A model generated the notes under the pieces. It did no database searches. It was not told the origin of the DNA and was given only the letters and a program-made list of their open reading frames with translations. Both the position numbers and the translations under genes were made by a program. DNA of 64,000 nt from Cannabis sativa (lineage: Eukaryota; Streptophyta; Magnoliopsida; Rosales; Cannabaceae): positions 10,599,850-10,663,849 of the forward strand of contig NC_083602.1 in the NCBI RefSeq assembly GCF_029168945.1, written 5' to 3'. Shown here piece by piece: positions 53,400-64,000 of the stretch; positions within the stretch are counted from its first letter, which is position 1; the number at the start of each line of letters is the position of its first letter.

Positions 53400-55257
53400 A
53401 TTAGATCTATTCACAAGTATGTTTATTAACATCCTCAATAAGAACTTTCTAAAACGATAAAATAAACACATATAAAGTTTAAGAAACCTTACATTGGGTG
53501 CAGCGGAATATAATGACTCCTTCTGTTCAGATATCTAGCCCTTGTTTCCTTTCTGTAGCAGAGCATTATCAATATCTGAACCTGGATCTCTTTCTCTGAA
53601 TCTTTGATGCTGAATCTCCTTTGCTGATGATCTTTCTTCACGATCTTCCTCACTATGATTGAGGTATCACTTGATGTGTGTGGGCACTACTCTAATCACT
53701 AAGGATTTCGAAATTCAAAGGAAGAAGAAAGAAGAAGTGGTAGCTAAAGATAGGGAGAGAGGGAGGCTCAGTTTTTCTGAATCAGAAGAAGTGTTTTTCC
53801 TGAAGCCTTCACTATCTATTTATAGCATTCCACTAGGGTTAGATTTGAATTATATGGCATTAAAATAATGAAAAAATCAGCTTAGAACACTACAATAGGT
53901 GGTCGGCCATACCTTTAATGGATTGGGCCTTGCTTTTTGCAATTTTGCAATTTTAACACCTTTTGTATTTGATTTTCTCAAAAATGCCAATTTATAAATT
54001 CAAACATTTAAATGCCAATTCTAACTATTTAATAACTATAAATAATTATTAAATAATATTGTCATTTATCATATTTATTAATTGAACCATACAAAGTATC
54101 ATAATTAACAAATATACCCCTATAAACTCTTTCTTTACAATTTCACCCTTAGTGAAAATTTCACAAATAGACATAGTCTAACTTGTGAATTATAATTGAT
54201 TAATCAAAACCAATTACATGAGTCTTACAAGCAATATTATCTCAACTAGTGGGGGGACCATGGGTCTATATAACCGAGCTTCCAATAAGTAGATCAAGAA
54301 TTTAGCACTAAAATTCACTAACTTATTAATTCTTCGTTGAATCCACGCATAGAACTTAGAATTGCACTCTCAGTATATAGAATGCTCTATATGTTCCACC
54401 ATATAGACACATCATTAGTTATCCATTGTTATAATCCTAATGTGATCAATGATCCTCTATATGAATGATCTACACTGTAAAGGGATTAAATTACCGTTAC
54501 ACCCTACAATGTATTTATTCCTTAAAACACTTGACCCCGTATAAATGATATTTCAACTTATGTGAAATGAGATCTCCACCATTTATTTTCGTTTGGTCCA
54601 GCTCGAAGGAGATCATCCTTTGCTTACTATTCGCCAGATAGAAGCTATAGATTCCATGTTTATGCTAGCGCTCGATCCCACTCAATTGCACTACCGTGTT
54701 CCCAAAAAGTACGTATCACCCTGACCTAAAAGTAGGCTTAACTAACAATTCAAGGAACACGAATAGCCTTTCAAGATTGAGCCTAATCATAACAGGATTA
54801 AGATCATTTGATCTATGATCAACTTGGCGATATTGACTTGAATAGATTTTACGGTAAGTTTAATTAACTCTAAGTCAAAGTTCAATATCGGTCCCTTACG
54901 ATGCATACTCCATGCATCCAACCTGAGCTTTACTTTAACCAATGTTCTGGAAAGAACATAGTATTTCTCCAAATACAAGTAAACTCTTGTTGTAGATTAT
55001 CATATCAGTAAAACCCTGTGTCTGATAAATCTAGGAAACTTTATTCACATAGTCATGTTTACTTTCCAATGTGTTGACGGCACAATAAACAGGATCAAGT
55101 ATGTGAAAAGGGTTTCAGATGAATCTATACATTATGTACATATAATCATGAAATAAATCATGTGACCCATGCAACATTAAATGTTATTTCTGATCTATAT
55201 TAATAAGTAAATCTGATTATATTGAAATGAGTTTTATTTAGGGCATAAAACCCAACA
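53400..55257 (-). mobile_element. A5 5' LTR, missing its first ~27 bp
   Basis: Starts within TTAGATCTATTCACAAG, not at TGTTGG, then follows the other LTR to CATAAAACCCAACA. TATA at 53816-53825. Confidence 0.9.
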
Positions 55258-55262
55258 TTATG

Positions 55263-55980
55263 TTGCATGGTTCACATGATTTATTTCATGATTATATTTA
55301 ATGTATAAATTCTATTAAGTCCAAAACATATGTATTTGTTAATGATTATAGTGTTGTCAGCACAGTGGAATATAATCATGTTTGTATGTTCGAAAGTTTA
55401 ATTCCCTGATTTGTCAGTTCACTGGATTTAGACTGGCATGATAATCAGCGATAGGTATACTTACACCTTGGATAAGTGTTATGTCCTTTCCAGGGCATTG
55501 GCAAAGTTTACCAATATCGGATGTATGGAGTATACATTGGAAGGGACTGATATTGAACTTTGATTAGATATGATAAATTTACCATAATATCTATTCAATT
55601 CAATATCACCTAGTTGATCCTAGATCAAATGATCTTAATCCTGATATGGTTAGGTTCGATCTCAAGAGTATTATACATGTTCTTTGATTTGTTAGTTAAG
55701 CCTACTTTTTGGTCAGGGTGATACGTACATTTTGGGAACATGATAGTGCAATTCAGTGGGAGCGCTAAACGTAGATATGGAATCTATAGCTTCTATAGGT
55801 ATTTAGAAGTGAAACGATGATTTCCTTCGAGCTTGCTAAATAGAGATAAATGATAGAACGTTTATTTTAGTGACTATATTAGTTCACTAAAATATCATTT
55901 ATAGGTGGCAAGTGTTTTAAGGATAAAATACATTAAAAGGGTGTAACGGTAATTTTATCCCTATGCAATGTAGATCATCT
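55263..55980 (+). mobile_element. A6 LTR, segment 2
   Basis: Reverse complement of A-LTR text: GGAAGGGACTGATATTGAAC (55539-55558) mirrors GTTCAATATCGGTCCCTTCC elsewhere. It is interrupted by A7 after CATCT (55976-55980); the rest must lie beyond the window. A6 is more diverged than its guests. Confidence 0.88.
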
Positions 55981-57857
55981 TGTTGGAATATTTATTTTAC
56001 CAGGATCTTAGATGTACTCACAAGTATGTTGTTTAAACACCCTAAATATGAACTTTCTAAAACGATAAATTAAACACATATAAAGTTAAGAAAACCTTAC
56101 ATTGATGCAGCGGAATTAATGTCTCCTTCCACTCAGATCTCTAACCCTTGTATCCTTTCTGTAGCAGAGTATAATCAAGATCTGAGCCCAAATGTCCTTC
56201 TTCTTCAAGTTTGATCCTTCACAGTCTTCCAATCTATGATTGAGTTACTGCTTGCTGTGTGTGGGCACTTACTCTTTCACTAGGGTCACGAAATTGATGA
56301 AGGGAAAAGAGACGGATGATTTCGGCCAGGTATAGAAAGTGGGGAAGGCTCAGTTTTTCTGAAGAGAGAAATTTCTGTCAGAAAGGCTTGTGAAAACTTG
56401 TGTTTTGACTGAGCCATCACTTTCTATTTATAGGCAACTACTAGGTTTAGGTTAGGAATTATTTGGCATTAAAATAATGAAAATATTAATTTGAAATCCC
56501 ACAATAAGTGGTCGGCCATGGTGTTATAATGGGCCTCACTTGATTTTGAAGTTTTATCAAATTTTATCTCTATTTTCTCACCTTTTAAATGCCAAAACTA
56601 ATTATTTAATAACTAAAATAGATTATTAAATAATATTGTCATTTAATTTAATTATTAATTAGACATATAAAGTCCATTAATAAATAAATAAACCTAGAAA
56701 CTCTTTTCTTTACAATTTTACCCCTGCTTAGTGAAAATTCATAAAATTAGACATAGTCTAACTTTAGAATTATAATTGATCAATCACGAATCAATTAATG
56801 AGTCTTACAAGCAGAATGTTCTCAACTAGAATGGGGACCATGGATCTATATGCTGAGCTTCCAATAAGTGAACCAAATTTACCAAGTAAATTCCTACTTA
56901 TTAATTCTTCGTTGAATCCACTCTTAGAACTTAGAATTGCACTCTCAGACTTATATAGAGCATATTGTATGTTCCACAATATCAATATACTATCTCATTT
57001 AACCATTGTTATAATCTTATTGTGATTTAAAGATCCTCTATATAGATGATCTACATCGAGAAGGGATTTCTTTACCGTTCTCACCCCTCAATGTATTTTG
57101 CCCCTTAAAACACTTAGCTACCTGTAAATGGTGTTTAGTGATCTAATGATTAGTCAGTTAAACAAGAGCTCATCCATTTACTTCTATTTGCTAAGCTCGA
57201 AGGGAATCATCACTTGACTTCTATACACCAGTAGAAGCTATAGATTCCATATTTATGTTCAGCACTCCCACTCAATCATACTATCATGTTCCCAAAATAT
57301 ACGTATCACCCTGACCTAAAAGTAGGCTTAACTAATAAATCAAAGAACATGAATAGCACTCTTGAGTTGTGCCTAAGCATATCAGGATTTAGATTCTTTT
57401 AATCTTAAGATCAACTACTGATATTGACTTGGAAAGATATGTATAACGGTAAGTTTGTAATATCTTAACTTAGTTGCAATATCGGTCCAGTCCAATGTAT
57501 ACTCCATACATTCGAAACTAGTATACTTTACTAATGTCCTGGAAAGAACATAACACTTACTCCAAGTGTAAGTACACATCATCGATTATTATCACATTAG
57601 TGTAAATCCAATAACACTGATGAAACAGGGACCAAGTCTTTTGATTCATATGATCACAATCACATTCCACTGTGTTGACGATACTGTAATTGTGAATAAA
57701 CATATGATCTGGATTTAACTGATTCTGTGTGTAAATGTAATAAACATATTTAAACCATTAGCATGTAAATTTCATGCAAACATCAATCACTTCAAATTTC
57801 TTATATTGATAACTAATCAGATTGTAAAGAGTTTTATTTAGGGCATAAAACCCAACA
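55981..57857 (-). mobile_element. A7 3' LTR
   Basis: 1,877 bp from TGTTGGAATATTTATTTTACC to CATAAAACCCAACA. TATA at 56424-56433. It is clearly diverged from the A1/A3/A5 group, forming another subfamily. The candidate target duplication CATCT cannot be checked because the right end is outside. Confidence 0.9.
56424..56433 (-). promoter_or_regulatory. TATA box of A7 3' LTR
   Basis: CTATAAATAG on the minus strand. Confidence 0.55.
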
Positions 57858-57872
57858 AACTCCCACTTGCAC
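57858..57872 (-). other. A7 polypurine tract
   Basis: Minus strand GTGCAAGTGGGAGTT next to the LTR. Confidence 0.85.
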
Positions 57873-59736
57873 TAACATAAAACAAACTGTGCAAATAGGT
57901 CAATCTGATATCTTGATCTTCAGATCAAGTGTAGTATATTTGAATCCACCCAAACTTCTCGAACTAGTTCATAAATACTCTTATGAAACATCCTTTACTA
58001 TATGCTTTATTTATCAAGGGATACCGAAATCTTTTACTGTTTTAAAAGTACATCTGAATAAACAGAAGACATATCTCTCATATTTTAAAATATGTAATTG
58101 AGATAATATAGTGTAGACTTTTCTTCAGTGATATAACTTTCTTGGATTTCGAATACACAAAGTTATAGTTCTTCTCTGGTAGAGCTTGAATTATTATTCA
58201 ATAATTCCTCCACCCCCAAAGTAAGCACCATCTCATAGAAATTTTGAAATTAGATGGTGAGATACAAGGACGACTGATACACAGTTCCTTAATATCTAAC
58301 ATATAGATCACTTTTATAAACCTTTCTTGAATATCTTCTAATGTTCCCTATTTGATTACATCTCAGATAGCTCCCACTCAATAGCAGATGTCTGGTTAAA
58401 TAATACTTTTAACCTCTGATTGTTTAGAGAGTTACCTAGTTGTGACTTTTGTATTAGTCTGAAACTTTAAGTTAAGACTAAGTCATCAACATAGCAGACT
58501 AGTATTTTGAAGTGAAAAATACATGCCAGAGATAAAGTAATCAAAATTAAGATACCATCAAATTTTATGAGGATTAAGAATTCTTGGTTCAAGTCATTCG
58601 AATGGACTGAACTAGAGTTCTTTATCTTATTCTCATAATTCTGATAAGCTATACCTATCCATGTGAATGGTTAGATTTGCTTTTCAGTAGTGTTCTTAAG
58701 TACCTATCACAATTATCAACCTAATGAAGATGGGTATAGAACTTTAAAATTCTCCCACTCAATTAAGGTAGTGTGAAACTTTATCAAAGAACTTTCAAAG
58801 GTATCAAACTTTTACTTACAACAGTAAAATCGAAATGGAACATACAATCAAGATCAAGAATTTATATTGACAATAGCTGACTCATTATATTACTTCCATG
58901 TTTAAAAAAGATATGTGTTACATAGGGAATTGTGGAATAGACTCCACCCCTAAGAATATACATATAGGGTACTATGGATAACCTCCACCCCTAAGTATAT
59001 AGAGATTATGATCCACCCCTAAAGGTTGTAAAGATCATTATTCTCTTAGTGTGATAGAGTTTATGTGGAGTTGAATACTATCCAGAGTTCATTAGATATA
59101 AAAGATCGTTGAACTGCATAGTTTTCTTAACTTTTCTCCACCCCTATCAGATCAAAAGATCATTTTATTAAACAAATTCTTAATAATTGTATGAGAATTA
59201 ACAATTATTGATAAACATAGAAATAATTTCTAGTGTTTATTTAATATAACTCTATGAAGAGTTGTAAATATTATAGAATTTGCATCAATAATAAAAACAC
59301 TTACACATACAAACATACAAATATAATGTGGTAATAATTGATGAAGATAAATTAAATGAAGCTCAATCTCATAATTTGCAATATTGATTTCGAAAATAAA
59401 AGAAACTTTATTAATAATAAAAAAAAATGTATTGCAACAATATGAGAAAAACAGGAATAAATATCCCTAACTAAAATTTGCAATCCAAATTGTCTTTAAA
59501 CTAAAACAATTAATTCAAAAATAATTGAAGAGCTTCATCTTCATCTGGACGATTTCACCCTTTGGTCCAGCTTTCTGATCCAACTCAATTGAGTTCAAGT
59601 AGCTTGGCCTATCAGAAGAAGAAAACATATAAACAAAGTTAGTCCAGAATCATAAATCCAATTGGATAATAATTCACTAAAACTCTTAAAGTTTATAAAT
59701 GGAAATACCTTGTTTCTTTGCAAGAAGTTTAGGACA
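57873..59736 (-). mobile_element. A7 interior between gag and 3' LTR
   Basis: About 1.9 kb with no open pol frame. Phrases such as CTCCCACTCAATAGCAGATGTCTGG (58372-58396) match A3 near 27310, so the pol-derived remnant is shared but shorter. No protease, integrase or reverse transcriptase motif is readable. Confidence 0.75.
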
Positions 59737-60552
59737 CTAGGGTTTCCAATGACCTTTTTCATTGCAGTAGAAACACTTTCCTTTAAGTGTAGCATCACCA
59801 GAAGGAACAGCCTTTTTATTCTTCATGGCTTTTGTTCGCTTCTTGGTGTTCTTCCACTTCATCTTCGATTTGGGCTTTGAAGCAAAGGCAACATTTGCTT
59901 CAGGTTTCATCGTCCCATTACCATTCCCAAGATTGTGAGGTTTACTCCCTTTCTTCTTGGGTCCTCCAATCAAATTTTCATAAGTTTGAAGGTCATTGAC
60001 TAATTTATGAAAGTCAATTTCCTTCTTATTCATGACATAATTTGATGTGTATGGTAGAAATGCTGGAGTCAGGCTATTCAAGATAAAACTTACTTGAGTA
60101 GCACTGTCCATTTCAGCACCATGATCCTGGGCTTCTTGGAAATAACTTGACATGAGGAGAACATGGTCACGCACGTTTTGATGAGGTTCCATCTGTGCAT
60201 TAATGTACTTCTTAGTCGCATCAAAGCGTGACTAAAGTGATGCCTTACCGAATAGCTGATTTAACTTCGTCATAACTTCAGCAGCCTTCTCAGTTTTAGA
60301 AAACCGAGTTTTGAGGGTGTCAACCATGCTAGAAAGCATAAAGTATAGAGCTTTGTCATTTGCTTTCTGCCAACGCTCATACTTTTCTTTCACAGCTTTG
60401 GATGCATTATCCCCAGGCACTTCAGGTGATGGCTCAGTTAAAACAAACAAGGCACTTTCTCCTATGAGAGCAATATTAATGTTCTCATTCCACTTATTAA
60501 AGTTAGATCCATTCAGCTTGTTTTCAGTCAACAGTGATAACATGGGATTCAT
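59737..60552 (-). pseudogene. gag: A7 gag, two stops (only gag left in the A family here)
   Basis: ATG at 60550-60552 opens a frame with LNGSNFNKWNENINIALIGE, the N-terminal motif of copia gag. A TAG at 60232-60234 interrupts it; the same frame then continues with NVRDHVLLMSSYFQEAQ, TQVSFILNSLTPAF and LVNDLQTYENLIGG, the conserved gag core. A Lys-rich region leads to a CCHC zinc knuckle, CFYCNEKGHWKP, where TAG (59737-59739) falls just before the last Cys; CPKLLAKKQ follows in frame. No protease follows. The product would form the particle that packages RNA. A1, A3 and A5 have lost this gene altogether. Confidence 0.88.
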
Positions 60553-60840
60553 TTTGATAATACAGGATACTACAAAATAATAAAAATCAACAAATAGAAA
60601 TTAATAATGGTTTAACACAAAATCAATTCAGAAATTATAAGCACATAGCAAGTAGGAATGATATGAGAAAATACTTAAAAATTCAATCCTAAATAATTTC
60701 CAAGATTTTTCAACAAACTGATATCAGTGTCCCGTTTAGGCGAGAGTCAAAGCTACCATCCATTGAATAGAGTTGTCAGCTCATCTAAAATGTTAAACAT
60801 TCTAGCAACCTTTTATTCGATCAAGATTGGAATCCAGCGT
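60553..60840 (-). mobile_element. A7 leader up to G3
   Basis: Matches A3 near 29420-29635, including the first GTCCCG motif at 60730-60749. G3 interrupts it after AGCGT. Confidence 0.85.
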
Positions 60841-61964
60841 TGTAAAGCCCGCTTAGTTAATTTGGAAATTAGCAGTTGTTTATGTTTAATCATGAAATTA
60901 TTTATAGCTATTTAAATAATTTATCACTGTTATTTATGGAATTCAGAAATGCATGATTATGTCATCAGTAGTTTTTATATTTCGCATTTCCGGTGTCCGG
61001 TATTTTGGAACTCGGCGTTTGGCTCAGTAGAAATCACAACTTAGTATGTTAGTAGTTTGGGGACGGGTTTTAGACATTGGGAATGTCGGGAATGGCCGGG
61101 AATTTAGAATTTCCCAAAATACCCCTTTAGTGTGTTTTATGTGATTTTAGTGTGGAGGGGCAAAATGGTCTTTTTGCCCCAATGAGATTTTGTCTTTTAG
61201 TGATTTTTATTAAATGAAAAATAAATGTTATTTATGATTTATTGGCTGAAATAATATTGTTTTATGTTAAGTGTATTTTTGCCTTAAAAATCATTTTCTT
61301 TGTATTTCCTACACTTAGTCAAAAAAATAGAAATTTTCAAGAAAACTCTCTCTCTTTTCCTCTCATTTTCGGCTGGTGCATGGGATTCAAAGGGCTGGAT
61401 TTTGTCAATCTTTCAAGTGAATTTTCATCCTAAATCTAAGCATTTTTCCAAGCTAGGTTAGCTCTCTTGATTTCTCCTTGAAGTTATGAAAAAAATGATG
61501 GAAAAGTTGAGTAAATGCTTGTTTATTTGAAGTTCTTGCTGCTGTGAATTGTTGTTGTTTTCTAAAGTTTATCTTGCTATTTTTAAGTAATTTAGAGCTA
61601 GTGTATGCATGTTGATTACTTGGAATTATGTTTTGGGAGTTTTTAGTTCAAGAGCATGATTTTTGAAAATGTATGTGAATCTGTAAATTACTGGCTGTGG
61701 TTGATCATTTTCATTTTCAGAGGCTTAGTTATGCATATTTATGTAGGTTTGATCTAGCTTGATTGCATGTTAGTGGATTTTAATCAAGTTTGAGTTTTGG
61801 AACTCAAAGCTTGGTCTTTAATGGCATTTTGTGATTCTGTGAGTTCTGGGTGATTTTGTTGCCTTTGAATGGTTATTTGGGGTATATAGATCAGGTCTGG
61901 AAGGTCTTGCATGATTTGGGTTAGATTTGATCGAGTTATGAATTTTTGAAAAATTCCTGCGAGG

Positions 61965-62056
61965 AACCGGAATTCCGGTTGTGCAACCGGAATTCCGGAT
62001 GGGTGTCCAGTAATTCCCAGAACCGGAATTCCGGTTGGGCAACCGGTCTACCGGTT
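61965..62056. repeat. Four AACCGG...CCGGTT palindromes in G3
   Basis: AACCGGAATTCCGGTT at 61965-61980 and 62021-62036 (perfect palindromes), AACCGGAATTCCGGAT at 61985-62000, and AACCGG-TCTA-CCGGTT at 62041-62056. Confidence 0.97.
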
Positions 62057-62391
62057 GGGGAATTTTTCCGAACCCTAGTTTTCCTCGTTTTTATGTTTTT
62101 AGGGGTATTGCCATGCTTTTTATCGATAGGGAAACTTTTAGTTTCAAGTTTTAGTCCCCGGGAAGTGATTTAGCGTATCACTTATAGCGTTGTGATTTTT
62201 ATGGTTTAGGAGCCAGTAATCCGCCACTCAGCTTCAGTTCCAGTCAGGTTGACCGGCACACCTGAAATCGGAATCCAGGTAAGATTAGTATAACAGTATG
62301 CATATGTAGATTACATGTTTAGCGTGCATGTAGGAAGCCTGCTAGATTACATTAGTTATGTATTTAGGCTTCGAACCATCCAACCCTGTCA

Positions 62392-62548
62392 CGTCGGTAC
62401 AGGCTGGAGTATGACCAGCAGCCGGAGTATGACCGGTTCGACCGATCAGGCTGACACTTGGTTGGTGGTTCAGTGCTATTGACCTATCCCGTCGGTACAG
62501 GCTGGAGTATGACCAGCAGCCGGAGTATGACCGGTTCGACCGATCAGG
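62392..62548. repeat. 59-bp direct repeat in G3
   Basis: CGTCGGTACAGGCTGGAGTA and the bases after it, to GATCAGG, occur at 62392-62450 and again at 62490-62548, identical by eye, 98 bp apart. Each copy has an internal GGAGTATGACC duplication. Confidence 0.95.
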
Positions 62549-62588
62549 AGGATACCTGTCAATAGTACCGTCCCCTGAACGTTCAAAA

Positions 62589-62680
62589 CTCGCACCATGT
62601 TGGACATGGCGGTAGTGGCTCGCACCATGTTGGACATGGCAGTAGCGGGACTCAGTATCGTGTTGGACACGGCAGTCAGT
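62589..62680. repeat. 30-bp tandem repeat in G3, about three copies
   Basis: CTCGCACCATGTTGGACATG begins at 62589 and 62619; a diverged third copy (CGTGTTGGACACGGCAGT) follows. Confidence 0.93.
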
Positions 62681-63088
62681 TTTATGTATGATATTATTAT
62701 GCTTTTCTTACTGAGTCTGTCGACTCACAGTTTATGTTCATGTGTAGGTAAAGGCAAGGCTGTAGCTGATGGACCGTGAGCGAGCTTATGAGATTGTACA
62801 TGTCGGGGCGGTTAGGCCTGGAGCGTACGATCCTCGGGACAGCAAGGCTGAGATTTTTGTAACTGTTCGTTAGACGAGTTTATTTTGATGTAAAAGTTAT
62901 ACAGTTAAAACGTTTGTAAATGATTTTATAAATCGGGATCCCGAGACTTTTATAATATGGTTTATAAGTTTAATTAAAAAGCAAAATTTTAATTAATCAC
63001 GTTTTTCCATAAACCTCGTTGAATAGCAACGAGCTGCACAGTACGTTTAAAAATCACGTAATACGCCTAAGATAGTTAGGGTGTTACA

Positions 63089-64000
63089 AGCGTTGTCCCG
63101 TTTAGGCGAGAGTCAAGGCTACTCTATCTCATGAGCTTCTACCATTGTTTCGCAATTTGCAAGTCAAATATGGTCGCCACCATTAGGGTGATCTATACCA
63201 TATAAAACACTTACAAACCACTTATCATGCGAGATTAAACGGTGCGAAATTGCTAATGAACGTTCCTCCATTAGGGAGGATTACTCACTAAAACAAACGC
63301 GGTGTAAAACCCACAATGGAGATCGAATATCTTAATAATAATAAAGCTCATTCTGTAAAATGTATTTTCTTTATTATTCTAATAAATAAATTCTCATTAA
63401 ATTCAAAATTAAGAATATAAATTCAAAAATAAGAATTTAATATAATATTTATAGAATTATACTTAGATGGTGATTGAAATAAAATAAATTATTTCCATCT
63501 TAGTAATAATCTTAAATATAAATATTAAGGAAATTAATTTAAGTTGAATTAAATTAAATAATTAGCAACTTAAAAATTTCCTTTGAGAATATATTTATTG
63601 AGTTCGAAAATTTAAAGTATATAAAAATACAATTTTTCGAAAATAAAAATAATAAAAATAGAAAAGAAATACTTCAAGCAAAAATATCACCTATCTAGAT
63701 TTTCTTTTGACTAGTTAATTCAATTTCTAATAATATATATATATTTTAAATTCATTTATTTTAAATTAATCAATTAAATGAAAAAATCATTGATTGAAGT
63801 TGGCCCAAGAATTAATTAAAATAAATAATTAATTTACAACTCAATCTATTTTTCAAAATTAAAAATTCGAAAAATATTGCATAAATAAAATGCAATTTTC
63901 GAAATTGATTAAGAAAATAAAGGAAAAAAAATATATATATATTGAAAATTATTTTAATTTAAGTTGAAAAATTAAATTTCAACCTAAAAATAATTTTCTA
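63089..64000 (-). mobile_element. A7 leader, continuing past the window
   Basis: Resumes with AGCGTTGTCCCGTTTAGGCG, matching A3 from 29633. It keeps both small hairpins (63178-63190, 63265-63279). AT-rich and gene-free to the window end; the primer site and 5' LTR of A7 are outside. Confidence 0.88.

Larger units (their letters stand above)
45759..55257 (-). mobile_element. A5: A-family element with deleted primer site
   Basis: 9,499 bp, minus strand, TTATG target duplications. The left LTR is 1,887 bp and the polypurine tract is at 47646-47660. The internal region parallels A3 but lacks genes. A deletion joins internal sequence to the LTR at about 53397-53401, removing the primer-binding site and about the first 27 bp of the right LTR. 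The element therefore cannot be copied again by normal priming. The leader near 50520-50760 differs from A1, A3 and A7. Confidence 0.92.
60841..63088 (+). mobile_element. G3: gypsy solo LTR in A7
   Basis: 2,248 bp from TGTAAAGCCCGC to GGGTGTTACA, flanked by AGCGT (60836-60840 and 63089-63093). No internal region remains. TCGACTCACAG and GTGTAGGTAAAGGC (62710-62755) relate it to G2. It holds four AACCGG palindromes and two kinds of tandem repeat. Open frames in it (for example 61946-62173) are chance products of the repeats. Confidence 0.93.

Noticed and set aside
59595..59798. Minus-strand 67-residue frame overlapping A7 gag
   Set aside because: It is an out-of-frame shadow; the gag core is in the frame of 60552-59737.

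Overview
This looks like nuclear DNA from a flowering plant, probably a eudicot with a large, repeat-rich genome; the species cannot be named from the sequence. It is very AT-rich, and almost all of it is LTR retrotransposons inserted into one another. I found no intact host gene, no rRNA or tRNA gene and no CRISPR array. The element names used here (A1-A7, B, C1, G1-G3) are my own.

Left half. A2 is a minus-strand copia-type element whose internal region runs from 6403 to 8187. Its 5' LTR is split into three pieces (8188-8742, 24269-24802, 35315-36110). A1 (1-6402, left end outside the window) sits inside the A2 internal region. G1 (8743-24263) is a Ty3/gypsy chromovirus with 2.9-kb LTRs and a decayed gag-pol. 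It lies in the A2 LTR with target duplication CTATT. C1 (18966-23917), a 5-kb Ty1/copia element with 288-bp LTRs, lies in the 3' LTR of G1 (target duplication TGTCC). A3 (24803-35309), a complete 10.5-kb member of the A family, lies further along the same A2 LTR (target duplication GATAT).

Middle. From 36111 to about 42300 there is a probable copia LTR (B) broken by two solo LTRs: G2 (gypsy, 36543-38554) and A4 (40031-41959). From 42301 to 45615 the DNA is unclassified. It holds an LTR-like promoter stretch, a degenerate short repeat, a 158-bp CT microsatellite and possibly low-copy sequence. It ends in a short PIF/Harbinger transposase remnant at 45616-45687.

Right half. A6 is an A-family LTR in the opposite (+) orientation. 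It abuts the transposase remnant and is split by A5 (45759-55257, target duplication TTATG) and by A7 (55981 to beyond the window end). A7 keeps a broken gag reading frame and is itself interrupted by the gypsy solo LTR G3 (60841-63088, target duplication AGCGT).

How the parts work together. G1 and C1 carry recognisable but broken gag-pol. The A family has LTRs, priming sites and promoters but no intact proteins, so it would need enzymes from a partner element. The A elements share small conserved structured or GC-rich blocks in an AT-rich leader, a changed primer-binding site in A1 and A3, and a shared insertion hotspot in their LTRs. These are the most interesting signals here, along with the CCGG palindromes in the gypsy solo LTRs.
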